Positions 45,569 to 53,659 of a stretch of DNA of 64,000 nt are shown here, in pieces (position 1 is the first letter of the stretch; the number at the start of each line of letters is the position of its first letter). The position numbers and the translations under genes are program-made. A model generated the notes under the pieces. The model did no database searches. It was not told the DNA's origin and saw nothing but the letters and a program-made list of their open reading frames with translations. This DNA comes from Pollutimonas subterranea (GTDB lineage Bacteria; Pseudomonadota; Gammaproteobacteria; Burkholderiales; Burkholderiaceae_B): the NCBI RefSeq assembly GCF_002849655.1, contig NZ_PDNW01000006.1, positions 1 through 64,000 of the forward strand. The letters are read 5' to 3'.

Positions 45569-46297
45569 ATGCAGACAACGCTGACACCCGTCATCCAGGA
45601 CCTCGTACCCACCGGCACTTTGCGCGTGGCCATCAACTTCGGCAATCCGGTGCTGGCGCAGCCGCACCCGCAAACGGGTGCGCCCATGGGCGTGTCGGCC
45701 GACCTGGCCAGCGAGCTTGCCCGGCAACTGACTGTGCCGCTGGAGTTTGTGACGTATGACGGCGCCGGCAAGGTGTTTGCCGCGGCCGATACCGACGCCT
45801 GGGATATTGCCTTCATGGCCATCGACCCGCAGCGGGCCGAAAAAGTTCTGTACACCAGACCCTATGTCATCATCGAGGGCAGTTACGTGGTGCATTCCGA
45901 CTCGCCATTGAAGACCATAGAAGATGTCGACCAGGAAGGCGTGCGTATCGCGGTAGGCAAGGGCGCGGCCTACGACCTGTTCCTCAGCCGCAGCCTGCGG
46001 CACGCCGAAATCGTGCGCGCCGACACGTCTATCGCCGCCCTTGAGCTATTTCTGGCCCAGTCGCTGGATGCGGCAGCGGGCGTGAGGCAGCCGTTGCTCG
46101 CGTTCGCTTCAAGCCACGATGGCTTGCGTGTCATCGATGGCCGTTTCACCGCCATCGAGCAAGCCATGGCCACCCCAAAAGGGCGTAATCGCGGATTGGA
46201 ATTCCTGACCTCTTTTATCGACGACATGAAGGCCAGCGGTTTCGTGGCAGAGTCTTTGGCACGCAGCGGCCAGGGCGACGCCAGCGTGGCGCCTTGA
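45569..46297 (+). CDS. SBP-family-3-like protein without a signal peptide
   Basis: A 242-residue protein with the fold of polar amino acid binding proteins (TLRVAINFGNPVLAQ, MGVSADLASELARQL, and WDIAFMAIDPQRAEKVLYT). It has no hydrophobic N-terminal segment, starting MQTTLTPVIQ, so it should stay in the cytoplasm, unlike transporter subunits. Similar cytoplasmic proteins may act as enzymes or sensors; the function is unknown. It starts 15 bases after phhB. The ligand-binding residues cannot be assigned with certainty. Confidence 0.75.
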   Translation: MQTTLTPVIQDLVPTGTLRVAINFGNPVLAQPHPQTGAPMGVSADLASELARQLTVPLEFVTYDGAGKVFAAADTDAWDIAFMAIDPQRAEKVLYTRPYVIIEGSYVVHSDSPLKTIEDVDQEGVRIAVGKGAAYDLFLSRSLRHAEIVRADTSIAALELFLAQSLDAAAGVRQPLLAFASSHDGLRVIDGRFTAIEQAMATPKGRNRGLEFLTSFIDDMKASGFVAESLARSGQGDASVAP

Positions 46298-46328
46298 ATA
46301 GCCGTCTGAGGTAACGGGGCTGGCGCTT

Positions 46329-47273
46329 CTACGGGGTGGAACCTGGTCCCAGTAACGCTACCATTACGGACACCGTCGCTACCGACAACACCGTTGAAAT
46401 CAGTATCGCGCCGGAGGCCGTTTCCGGTTCGCGCTCATAGAGCTTGGCCAGCATGAAAGGACCCGTGCCCACCGGCAGGGCGGCGAGCAGGATGGCGGTG
46501 CTGGCCCAGAGCGGCGGCATATCGAATACCCAGCGCACCAGCACGAAGGCAATCAGCGGGTGCAGGAACAATTTCAAGGCCACAATCCGCCACACCGGGG
46601 TCAGGTGCAGTGTCAGCTTGCCCTGCGCCAGGAACAGGCCTATGGTAACCAGGGCACAAGGGCTGGCGGCCGCGCCCAGCAGGCCCGTAAATTGCAGGAC
46701 GGCATAGGGCAGCGGTATCTGCAAGGCGGCCACGATCGCGCCCAGCACAGGGGCGGCGACCAAAGGATTGCGCAACAGCGACATCGCGACCTTGCGCGTA
46801 GTGACGCGCACGCTGCCGGGGCCCACCAGATCAACCTCGATCAACACGATGGAAAACGCGAACAAGGCGCAGGCAGTCAACAGGATGGCGATGATGACGG
46901 GGGGCAGGCTGTCGGGGCCGAACACCATGAGACACAAGGGGATGCCCATGAAACCCGAATTCGAATAGGATGCCGCCAGGCCTTCGATGCTGGCGTCGGC
47001 CAGTCTGCCGCGGCGGCGCCGGTCCAGGGCGTAGGACGTGGCGAACACGAACGCGATAGCCAGGAACGAAGCGGCCACATAGCCGGGCTGGTTGACTTGT
47101 TCCCAGGTAATCTGGGCCATGGCCTGGAATAGCAATGCCGGCAGCGCCATCCAGACAACGAACTTATTAAGGCTGTCGACCGCGCCGGCGCCCAAAAGCC
47201 GCTTTCGTCCGCTGATATAGCCGACAAGTATCAGCGCAAACAGAGGGAATACGGCATTGATGATGACGCTCAA
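46329..47273 (-). CDS. AEC-family transporter (auxin efflux carrier fold)
   Basis: A 314-residue membrane protein with about ten predicted transmembrane helices in two inverted halves, matching the auxin efflux carrier family used in bacteria for malonate and similar acids. Typical segments are YSNSGFMGIPLCLMVFG and SPCALVTIGLFLAQG. The substrate is not known from the sequence. It lies between the convergent SBP-like gene and the divergent amn gene, with a 144-base upstream gap. The ATG at 47273 is clear. Confidence 0.85.
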   Translation of the reverse strand: MSVIINAVFPLFALILVGYISGRKRLLGAGAVDSLNKFVVWMALPALLFQAMAQITWEQVNQPGYVAASFLAIAFVFATSYALDRRRRGRLADASIEGLAASYSNSGFMGIPLCLMVFGPDSLPPVIIAILLTACALFAFSIVLIEVDLVGPGSVRVTTRKVAMSLLRNPLVAAPVLGAIVAALQIPLPYAVLQFTGLLGAAASPCALVTIGLFLAQGKLTLHLTPVWRIVALKLFLHPLIAFVLVRWVFDMPPLWASTAILLAALPVGTGPFMLAKLYEREPETASGAILISTVLSVATVSVMVALLGPGSTP

Positions 47274-47417
47274 GGAGGGCTCCGGCCAGGGCAGGTTGAA
47301 TGTCCGGTATTAAAGCAAATAATCTGGACCTGCGTTGCATCGTGCGCCTGGATGTGCGGTATCAGGCGTTTAGTGTCATAGTGCGTTTCTATACTGTAAT
47401 TTTGTCTGTGAGCAGCC

Positions 47418-48917
47418 ATGTTTGATACCTCCCATCCCGACACGCCCACCTTGTTGCCCCCGCTTATTCCATTTGCGGCATTCATGGATCCGGCCGCCGC
47501 GGTAGAAAGGCTGGTGGAAATCTATGAGCGCAACACGGGGTTCATACGCGATGCTTTTTCCGAATACGCCAAGGGGCGGTTCACGCCCCGGCAACGCGTG
47601 CGTGCCTACTATCCCGCCATACGTATCAAGGTCGATACCTATCAGGGCGTGGACAGCCGCCTGTCTTACGGCCATGTCGTGGAGCCCGGCGTCTACATGA
47701 CCACCGTCACGCAGCCCGACCTGTATTTTGATTACCTGCTCGAACAATTGGGCCTGCTGATCAAGAATCACGGTGTGCCGGTGGAAATCGGCGAGTCCGA
47801 TCTACCGATACCGTTGCACTTCTCGTTCACCGATGGCCAGTATGTGGAAGGGGTCTATTCGGACAAATTGGGTGATTCGCTGCGCGATCACTTCGATGTG
47901 CCGGACTTGTCGGTGACCGATGATGCTATTGTCAATTGCACGTGGGAAGGTAAACCGGAAGAGCCTCTGCCGCTTGCACCCTTTACCGCGCCGCGCGTGG
48001 ACTATTCGCTGCACCGGCTGCAGCATTACACGGCAACGGCCCCGGAGCACTTTCAGAACTTCGTGCTCTTTACGAACTATCAGTTCTACATCGACGAGTT
48101 CTGCCAGTGGGCCAAGGAAACGCTGGCTTCCGGCGAGGGCGGCTATACCGCCCTGGTGGAGCCGGGCAACGTCATAACGCGTGCCGGACCGGACGCCGAG
48201 CGTACCGGCCTGCCATTAAGCCGCATACCGCAAATGCCGTCCTACCATCTGGTACGCGACAAGCATATGGGCATCACCTTGATCAACATCGGGGTGGGGC
48301 CCTCTAATGCCAAGACCATTACCGATCATGTCGCGGTGTTGCGCCCGTCGGCGTGGTTGATGCTGGGGCACTGTGCCGGCTTGCGCACCACTCAGCGGCT
48401 GGGCGACTACGTATTGGCCCATGGCTATGTGCGCCAGGACCATGTGCTGGACGATGACTTGCCCAGTTGGGTTCCGGTTCCGCCTTTGGCGGAGATCCAG
48501 GTTGCGCTGGAAGAGGCGGTCGCCGAGGTGGCGGGATTGTCGGGTTGGGAGCTCAAGAAAATCATGCGTACCGGTACGGTTGCCACTATCGACAATCGCA
48601 ACTGGGAGCTGCGTGATCACCGCGAGCCGGTGCAGCGCCTGTCGCAGTCGCGCGCCATCGCGCTCGATATGGAATCCGCCACCATCGCGGCAAATGGCTT
48701 TCGCTTTAGGGTGCCCTACGGCACATTGCTGTGCGTATCGGACAAACCGTTGCACGGGGAGCTCAAGCTGCCTGGAATGGCCAGCGATTTCTACCGTACG
48801 CAGGTGAACCAGCATTTGCACATCGGTATCCGTGCCCTGGAAAACCTGCGCGAGATGCCGCGCGAACGCTTGCATTCACGCAAGCTGCGCAGCTTCATTG
48901 AGACCGCTTTCAAGTAG
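47418..48917 (+). CDS. amn: AMP nucleosidase
   Basis: A 499-residue enzyme that cleaves AMP to adenine and ribose 5-phosphate. The N-terminal Amn domain (GRFTPRQRVRAYYPAIRI) is followed by a nucleoside-phosphorylase-like catalytic domain with the family segments GHCAGLRTTQRLGDYVLAHG, ALDMESATIAANGFRF and the end YGTLLCVSDKPLHGELKLPG. It controls adenine nucleotide pools. The next gene, a nucleoside 2-deoxyribosyltransferase, starts 9 bases after its stop, so the two form a nucleotide-salvage operon. Confidence 0.93.
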   Translation: MFDTSHPDTPTLLPPLIPFAAFMDPAAAVERLVEIYERNTGFIRDAFSEYAKGRFTPRQRVRAYYPAIRIKVDTYQGVDSRLSYGHVVEPGVYMTTVTQPDLYFDYLLEQLGLLIKNHGVPVEIGESDLPIPLHFSFTDGQYVEGVYSDKLGDSLRDHFDVPDLSVTDDAIVNCTWEGKPEEPLPLAPFTAPRVDYSLHRLQHYTATAPEHFQNFVLFTNYQFYIDEFCQWAKETLASGEGGYTALVEPGNVITRAGPDAERTGLPLSRIPQMPSYHLVRDKHMGITLINIGVGPSNAKTITDHVAVLRPSAWLMLGHCAGLRTTQRLGDYVLAHGYVRQDHVLDDDLPSWVPVPPLAEIQVALEEAVAEVAGLSGWELKKIMRTGTVATIDNRNWELRDHREPVQRLSQSRAIALDMESATIAANGFRFRVPYGTLLCVSDKPLHGELKLPGMASDFYRTQVNQHLHIGIRALENLREMPRERLHSRKLRSFIETAFK

Positions 48918-48926
48918 GGGAAGGTA

Positions 48927-49421
48927 GTGAAGAAGATTTATTTGGCCGGCTTCGACGTGTTTCGCCCGGACGCCCAGCAATACGGAGCGTTGTTGAAGAC
49001 TTTATGCGAGAAATATGGTTTCGAAGGGCTTTATCCACTGGATAACTTGGTACCCCGGAACCTGACCACCCTGGAGACGGCGCGCTGGATATACCGAGCC
49101 AATATTGCCTTGATCGAAGAGGCCGATATCGTGATGGCGAACGTGAATCTGTTCCGAGGCGCGGAGCCCGATTCCGGCACGGTGTTCGAGGTGGGCTACG
49201 CGACGGCGTTGAATAAGCCGGTGTGGGTGTATACGGATCAGTCACGTTCTTTGGTACAGCAGGTGGCGGCGCACAAGGTGCCCGGCACGCGCAGCTATGT
49301 GGATAACCTTGGCTATACGGTGGAAGACTTTGGCCTTAACCTGAACTTGATGATTGCATGCAGTGCGCACGTGGTGGTGGGGAGCGCGGAGGATTGCTTG
49401 CAGAAGATCGGTCCGGGGTGA
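48927..49421 (+). CDS. Nucleoside 2-deoxyribosyltransferase family protein
   Basis: A 164-residue protein of the deoxyribosyltransferase/DNPH fold (PF05014). The start MKKIYLAGFDVFRPDA holds the first loop, EEADIVMANVN the central strand, and SGTVFEVGYATALNKP the catalytic Glu. It moves or hydrolyses base-sugar bonds in nucleosides; some members act on nucleoside monophosphates. It follows amn after 9 bases and probably works with it. The start is GTG 48927, preceded by GGGGAAGG. Confidence 0.88.
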   Translation: MKKIYLAGFDVFRPDAQQYGALLKTLCEKYGFEGLYPLDNLVPRNLTTLETARWIYRANIALIEEADIVMANVNLFRGAEPDSGTVFEVGYATALNKPVWVYTDQSRSLVQQVAAHKVPGTRSYVDNLGYTVEDFGLNLNLMIACSAHVVVGSAEDCLQKIGPG

Positions 49422-49428
49422 GGGGTCT

Positions 49429-49453
49429 CCAGACCCGAAGTACGGGTTTCTGG
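49429..49453 (+). terminator. Bulged hairpin after the amn operon
   Basis: CCAGACCCG and CGGGTTTCTGG pair with a two-base bulge around a five-base loop, 8 bases after the deoxyribosyltransferase stop. No T-run follows, so this would be a weak or Rho-assisted terminator. The larger repeat element starts 36 bases further on. Confidence 0.4.
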
Positions 49454-49488
49454 ATCGTCGAGCGTACTAGTTTCTAGCTCCGCGCGTC

Positions 49489-49707
49489 AGGTCCTATGGG
49501 GTGGTGTTGCGCTCCTCGTTGCCGGTTCGTCGCCCTACGGCGCCGAACATCGCGTAGCCCCGCTCGTACGCCCCCTCCGGGGCTCCCTTCGCGTGCGGCT
49601 CGCTCGACCCCGAAAGTCGCTGCAACACCACCCCATAGGACCTGCCACGCTGCAACATGGAAGCTTGGAATGTCGTTGGGACGAGTTGAGTGCTTGGCCT
49701 TTTTACG
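49489..49707 (+). repeat. Intergenic palindromic element, copy A
   Basis: The element has perfect 22-bp arms (49489-49510 and 49622-49643), which begin AGGTCCTATGG on the left, around a GC-rich core. The core shares GCTCCTCGT (49511), GGGCTCCCTTCG and CGAAAGTCGC (49611-49620) with copies B and C. A 3' box follows at 49675-49707: TGGGACG, TGCTTGGC and a TTTTTACG tail. No coding function is seen in either strand. It lies just after the amn operon, between convergent genes. Confidence 0.75.
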
Positions 49708-49810
49708 AGCGTACTGCGATCGTCATTGATACCTGCCCCGATGTCCGAGCGGCCCGGCTGGCGGGACGCGCAGGACGAGCGCATGAGTTCTTTTGGACCA
49801 GCCTGACGGA

Positions 49811-50056
49811 CGCAAAAATGCCAAGCACGCAAGCCGTCCCAGCATTCTTACCAATACACGTAATACAGCCGTTGGCGCGGTGATGAAGATGTGGGAGACT
49901 TTCGTGGCGCCCGGCGTAGGGGCCTCCAGCGGGCCGGAAGCGAAGGGAACCCCTACGCCGGGCGCCCCGAATGGGGTGGACGAGCGAGGCCGCGCTGGTT
50001 CGGCGCGCAGGGCGCCGAACAGGGTCACGAGGAGCCCATATCCTCATCACCACGCC
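49811..50056 (-). repeat. Intergenic palindromic element, copy C (inverted)
   Basis: Read on the minus strand this copy has the outer GTGGTGATGAGGAT, GCTCCTCGTGA (50035-50025), TTCGGCGCC (50019-50011), a strong hairpin, CGAAAGTC (49904-49897), and the 3' box with TGGGACG, GTGCTTGGC and a TTTTT tail (49843-49811). The hairpin has perfect 17-bp arms (49906-49922 and 49950-49966). It is tail to tail with copy A and sits just past the 3' end of dctP. Region 49708-49810 between the copies holds nothing I recognise. Confidence 0.75.
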
Positions 50057-50094
50057 AGCGGCGTGTTAAGAAGAATTGTGAGCAGCGGCCCTTC

Positions 50095-51126
50095 TTACTT
50101 CTTACGCGCAGCAATATCCTTCTGGGCCTGCGAAACCAGATCTTCCCCTATGGTTTTCTTCCACTTTTCAAACACAGGCTTGGTCACCTTCACGAACGCA
50201 TCGTGCTGTTCCGGCGTCAGGCTGGTGACCGTGACGCCATGGCCTTCGATTTCCTTCAGCATGGAAGGATCTTCAGGTGTCACGCCTTTGCGTGCAATGA
50301 CGATCTCTTGCTTGGCCGCTTCGATGGCGGCCTCTTGCACGATCTTGCGGTCGGCTTCGGTCCAGGATTCCCAGACTTGCTTGTTCACCACGAAAATCAG
50401 TGGATCCGCCACGTAGTTCCATAGCGTCAGGTACTTTTGCCCTACCGTGTACAGCTTGGAACCGGCGTAGATGGACAAGGGGTTTTCCTGGCCATCGACC
50501 GCGCCACTGGCCAGTGCGGGTTGTGCGTCGGCCCAGCTCATTTGCGTGGGGTTTGCGCCCAGGGCGGTGAATGTGTCGATGTACAAGGGTGAGCCCACCA
50601 CACGCAGCTTCATGCCCTTGAGGTCCTCGGGCGCCTTGATGGCATGCTTGGAGTTACTGAGCTGCCGATAGCCGTTTTCGCCCCAGGCCAGCGGCACCAC
50701 GCCCGCTTTCTCGATGTCCTTGAATAGCTTCTTGCCGACTTCGCCGTGGATCAGCGCGTCGATGGCGGCATAGTCGGGCATGAGGAAGGGCAGTGAAAAC
50801 AGGTTCAGCTGCTTGACTTGCGGCGACCAGTTGATGGTGGAGCCAACGGCAAGGTCGATCAGGCCCTGGCGGATTGCGGTGAACTCGCGTGTCTGGTCGC
50901 CTTGTACGAGCGATGTGCCAGGGTAAATCTTGATATTGATCCGCCCGTCGGTACGCTCGCGCACCAGCTTGGACCAGATCTCGGCGCCCTGGCCCCATGG
51001 AAAGGCGGTACCTACCACGATGGACAGCTTGTATTCGGATTTGTAGTCGGCAGCGTAAGCCGTGGATGTCGCGGCAAGAGCGGCGACCGAGCAGGTGAGG
51101 GCGCCGAGTAAAGCACGAATCTTCAT
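50095..51126 (-). CDS. dctP: TRAP transporter, substrate-binding protein (DctP type)
   Basis: A 343-residue periplasmic binding protein with a signal peptide (about residues 1-25, ending AYAAD). The family segments are RIKIYPGTSL-like (RINIKIYPGTSLVQGDQT), LKGMKLRVVGSPLYIDTF and AVDGQENPLSIYAG, with the conserved Arg in KLRV. TRAP systems import organic acids with a sodium gradient; the substrate is unknown. It is the last gene of dctQ-dctM-dctP on the minus strand, 64 bases after dctM, behind AAGGA. Confidence 0.9.
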   Translation of the reverse strand: MKIRALLGALTCSVAALAATSTAYAADYKSEYKLSIVVGTAFPWGQGAEIWSKLVRERTDGRINIKIYPGTSLVQGDQTREFTAIRQGLIDLAVGSTINWSPQVKQLNLFSLPFLMPDYAAIDALIHGEVGKKLFKDIEKAGVVPLAWGENGYRQLSNSKHAIKAPEDLKGMKLRVVGSPLYIDTFTALGANPTQMSWADAQPALASGAVDGQENPLSIYAGSKLYTVGQKYLTLWNYVADPLIFVVNKQVWESWTEADRKIVQEAAIEAAKQEIVIARKGVTPEDPSMLKEIEGHGVTVTSLTPEQHDAFVKVTKPVFEKWKKTIGEDLVSQAQKDIAARKK

Positions 51127-51190
51127 GGGAATTCCTTTTTGCAGAGTTAAGACAGCTTGGAACGACAGGTCACAACGTAACTTTTCAGGT

Positions 51191-52489
51191 TCAATATCCC
51201 AGGTATCGGGGCAGCCACAAAGCCAGTTCCGGGAACACAATCACCAGCACTAGCACCATGAACATGGACGCCAGCAGCCATACGACCCATCGCACTGTGC
51301 TCTCCATGGGTACTTTGGCAATGCGGCAGGAAACCATCAGGTTGACGGCCAGTGGCGGCGTGAATTGCCCCAGCGCTACCTTGAGCGTCAGCAAGACGCC
51401 GAACCACACCGGGTCCCACTGGTAGGCGTTGGCGATAGGCATAAGCAAGGGCACGAAAATCAGGAAGATCGAAATACCGTCCAGGAACATGCCCAGGGTC
51501 ATCAGCAGCAAGACCAGCAGCGCCAGCACTCCATACTCGCCCAAGCCGGAATTGACGATGGCATGGGTGATGGGATCGATGACGCTGAGTGTGGACAAGG
51601 CCCAGGCAAAGATGCCGGCAAGCGTAACCACCATCATGATGACCGCCGACAGCTCGGCCGCTTCACGCAAGATGAGGAACAGGTCTCGAAATTTGATGGT
51701 GCGATGCACGCACATGCCTACGAAAAGGCCATAGAACACAGCGACGACGGCGGCTTCCGTGGGGGTGAAGAACCCCATGCGCATGCCACCCAATATCAAT
51801 ACAGGAGCGATGAGGCCCCACGCGGCTTCGAACATGCTGCGCCAGAACGGTGGGCGCGGCAAGTCGTGTTCGAGCACGCCCATATTATGGCGGCGCGATA
51901 GCCATACGGCCGGAATGATGAGGGCAATGCCCGCCATCAGCCCGGGCACCATGCCTGCCGCGAACATGGCAGGTACCGATGCTTGTGGAACCAGTATTGA
52001 ATAGATGATGAAAGCAATGGAAGGGGGGATCAGGATATCGGTCGATGCACCGGCTGCCACGATGCTGGCCGAAAACGGCTTGGGGTATCCGGCCTTGGTC
52101 ATGGCGCCTATCATGACGGCACCGACGGCTGCCGCGCAGGCAGGTCCGGACCCTGAAATACCCCCTAGAAACATGGCGACCGCAATGGCCACCAGCGGCA
52201 GCATGCCCGGTCCGCGGCCCACGATGGCAATGGCGAAATTGACCAGCCGGCTGGCTACCCCCGAGCGGTCGAAGATGGATCCCACCAGTACGAACATGGG
52301 AATGGCCAGCAAGGGGTATTTGGCCAGGCCGGCATAGAAGCTCTGGGGCACCGCCAGCAGGCCGAACCACTGCGTATCCAGGTTTGACAGCACGATGGCC
52401 AGCGTGCCGGCTACGCCCAGGGACACGCCTACCGGAACGCCGATGGTCATAAGCAGCAGGAAGGATACGAACAGCAGGGTGACGATCAT
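51191..52489 (-). CDS. dctM: TRAP transporter, large membrane subunit (DctM)
   Basis: A 432-residue membrane protein with about twelve helices, the DctM/TRAP-large size. It holds PMFVLVGSIFDRSGVASRLV, PPSIAFIIYSILVPQASVP and GVLLTLKVALGQFTPPLAVN, all typical. It forms the sodium-driven channel that receives solute from DctP. The start ATG 52489 overlaps the dctQ stop by 4 bases (ATGA), so the longer upstream frame is rejected. Confidence 0.92.
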   Translation of the reverse strand: MIVTLLFVSFLLLMTIGVPVGVSLGVAGTLAIVLSNLDTQWFGLLAVPQSFYAGLAKYPLLAIPMFVLVGSIFDRSGVASRLVNFAIAIVGRGPGMLPLVAIAVAMFLGGISGSGPACAAAVGAVMIGAMTKAGYPKPFSASIVAAGASTDILIPPSIAFIIYSILVPQASVPAMFAAGMVPGLMAGIALIIPAVWLSRRHNMGVLEHDLPRPPFWRSMFEAAWGLIAPVLILGGMRMGFFTPTEAAVVAVFYGLFVGMCVHRTIKFRDLFLILREAAELSAVIMMVVTLAGIFAWALSTLSVIDPITHAIVNSGLGEYGVLALLVLLLMTLGMFLDGISIFLIFVPLLMPIANAYQWDPVWFGVLLTLKVALGQFTPPLAVNLMVSCRIAKVPMESTVRWVVWLLASMFMVLVLVIVFPELALWLPRYLGY

Positions 52490-53016
52490 GCGCGCGCTCG
52501 CAGCAGGCGGCGCAGCATTCCCGCCATGCGCAGGGCGATGGCGCTTGCTAGTATGGGCATCCATATCGAATACCACCACGCCGGCACGCCGATGGCCGGC
52601 GACGTGTCGCCGTAGCTGTAATCGTCGTAAGCCATGCGCGCCGACAGCACGGCCAGCAGTATGAAGAACAGCAGCACCACGACGGCGGAAATCAGGGCCA
52701 GCCGGCGGCGGCGCTGCGCAGAGCCGCCGTCGGCAATGAGTTCTATGCGTATGTGCTGATTCCGCACAAACGCCGACGCTCCGGCTGTCATGGTCAACAC
52801 AATAAGGAGGAATACCGATATCTCTTCCGTCCACGCAAACGATGTGTCGGTAAGATAGCGTCCGATGACGTTGCCGAAGGTGATGAGCGCGAGTGAGGAA
52901 AGAATGAGTACCGACGCCCAGTCCTCGAGCTTCAGCGGTATCTTGACGGCTGGGTCCGGGATCTCGGGAAGTATGGGCTCTATCGGTTCATCGTGATGCG
53001 CATCGGGTATTGCCAT
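52486..53016 (-). CDS. dctQ: TRAP transporter, small membrane subunit (DctQ)
   Basis: A 176-residue DctQ-family subunit with four predicted helices after a Pro/Glu-rich N-terminal extension of about 35 residues. Segments such as FAWTEEISVFLLIVLTMTAG are characteristic. It is first in the operon and ends in a 4-base overlap with dctM. The substrate is not indicated by neighbours; the divergent gene beyond the SET protein is an acetolactate synthase. Confidence 0.88.
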   Translation of the reverse strand: MAIPDAHHDEPIEPILPEIPDPAVKIPLKLEDWASVLILSSLALITFGNVIGRYLTDTSFAWTEEISVFLLIVLTMTAGASAFVRNQHIRIELIADGGSAQRRRRLALISAVVVLLFFILLAVLSARMAYDDYSYGDTSPAIGVPAWWYSIWMPILASAIALRMAGMLRRLLRARA

Positions 53017-53082
53017 TGGTCTCCAACCTGTACGGCTTACTGCTTTATTGTTTTGTATCTGTTTTAAATAACAGCCAACATG

Positions 53083-53586
53083 CTAACCCGCCGCGTCGGT
53101 TTTGCGAGTCCGGGGTTTCCCGCGTTTTGGCAGTGCCAGCATAGTGCCGCGGCATGTGGACGCGCCGCACAGGCATTCGTATTGTTTGCGCAAGGCTTTG
53201 GTAATGCGTCCTTCCATGACCAGCCCGTAGTCGTAGAAGAGCTCGGCGCCCGCCGGGATATCTTGCAAGGCCACGATGTACACCCGTTTTCCCTTGGTAC
53301 TCTCCTGGGATTCGCAGTTGGGTCCGCAAGAGTGGTTGATCCAGCGCGCGTCATTGCCCTTGTCGCCGCCGTCGATGACATTGCCGCTGCTCAGGGAAAA
53401 GAAAAAAGTATGGAAGGGATCTTCCGGGTTTACCGGATGCAGCTCATCAGCTCGCTCCGATGTGATCCGCTTGCCGCCGTACTCGATGATGCGGGTGCCC
53501 TTTGGAATATCAACGGCGGCGAATACGCCCATGCCGTGCAAGGTGGATTCTTTGACGATGTGCCAGGGTTTTGATTGGGGAGCCAT
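53083..53586 (-). CDS. SET-domain protein (lysine methyltransferase fold)
   Basis: A 167-residue protein with a complete SET domain: HGMGVFAAVDIPKGTRIIEY (start), RWINHSCGPNCE (residues 82-92, SAM/catalytic knot), ELFYDYG (115-121) and a post-SET-like cysteine cluster (C138, C140, C145). Eukaryotic relatives methylate histone lysines; bacterial members are sporadic and their targets are mostly unknown. The C-terminal tail is basic (KRGKPRTRK). It is divergent from the acetolactate synthase gene with 73 bases between. Its function is open. Confidence 0.88.
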   Translation of the reverse strand: MAPQSKPWHIVKESTLHGMGVFAAVDIPKGTRIIEYGGKRITSERADELHPVNPEDPFHTFFFSLSSGNVIDGGDKGNDARWINHSCGPNCESQESTKGKRVYIVALQDIPAGAELFYDYGLVMEGRITKALRKQYECLCGASTCRGTMLALPKRGKPRTRKTDAAG

Positions 53587-53659
53587 AGGTGCGATCTGAT
53601 CAAGGCGAAAGAGGATAAACTGCTATAGATCGTTATCTTATGCAATAAAAGCGGACTCC

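Noticed and set aside
49494-50424. Several open frames of 70-200 codons on both strands across the repeat region.
   Set aside because: They run through palindromic repeats or antisense to dctP, lack ribosome binding sites and have low-complexity Arg/Pro/Gly-rich translations.
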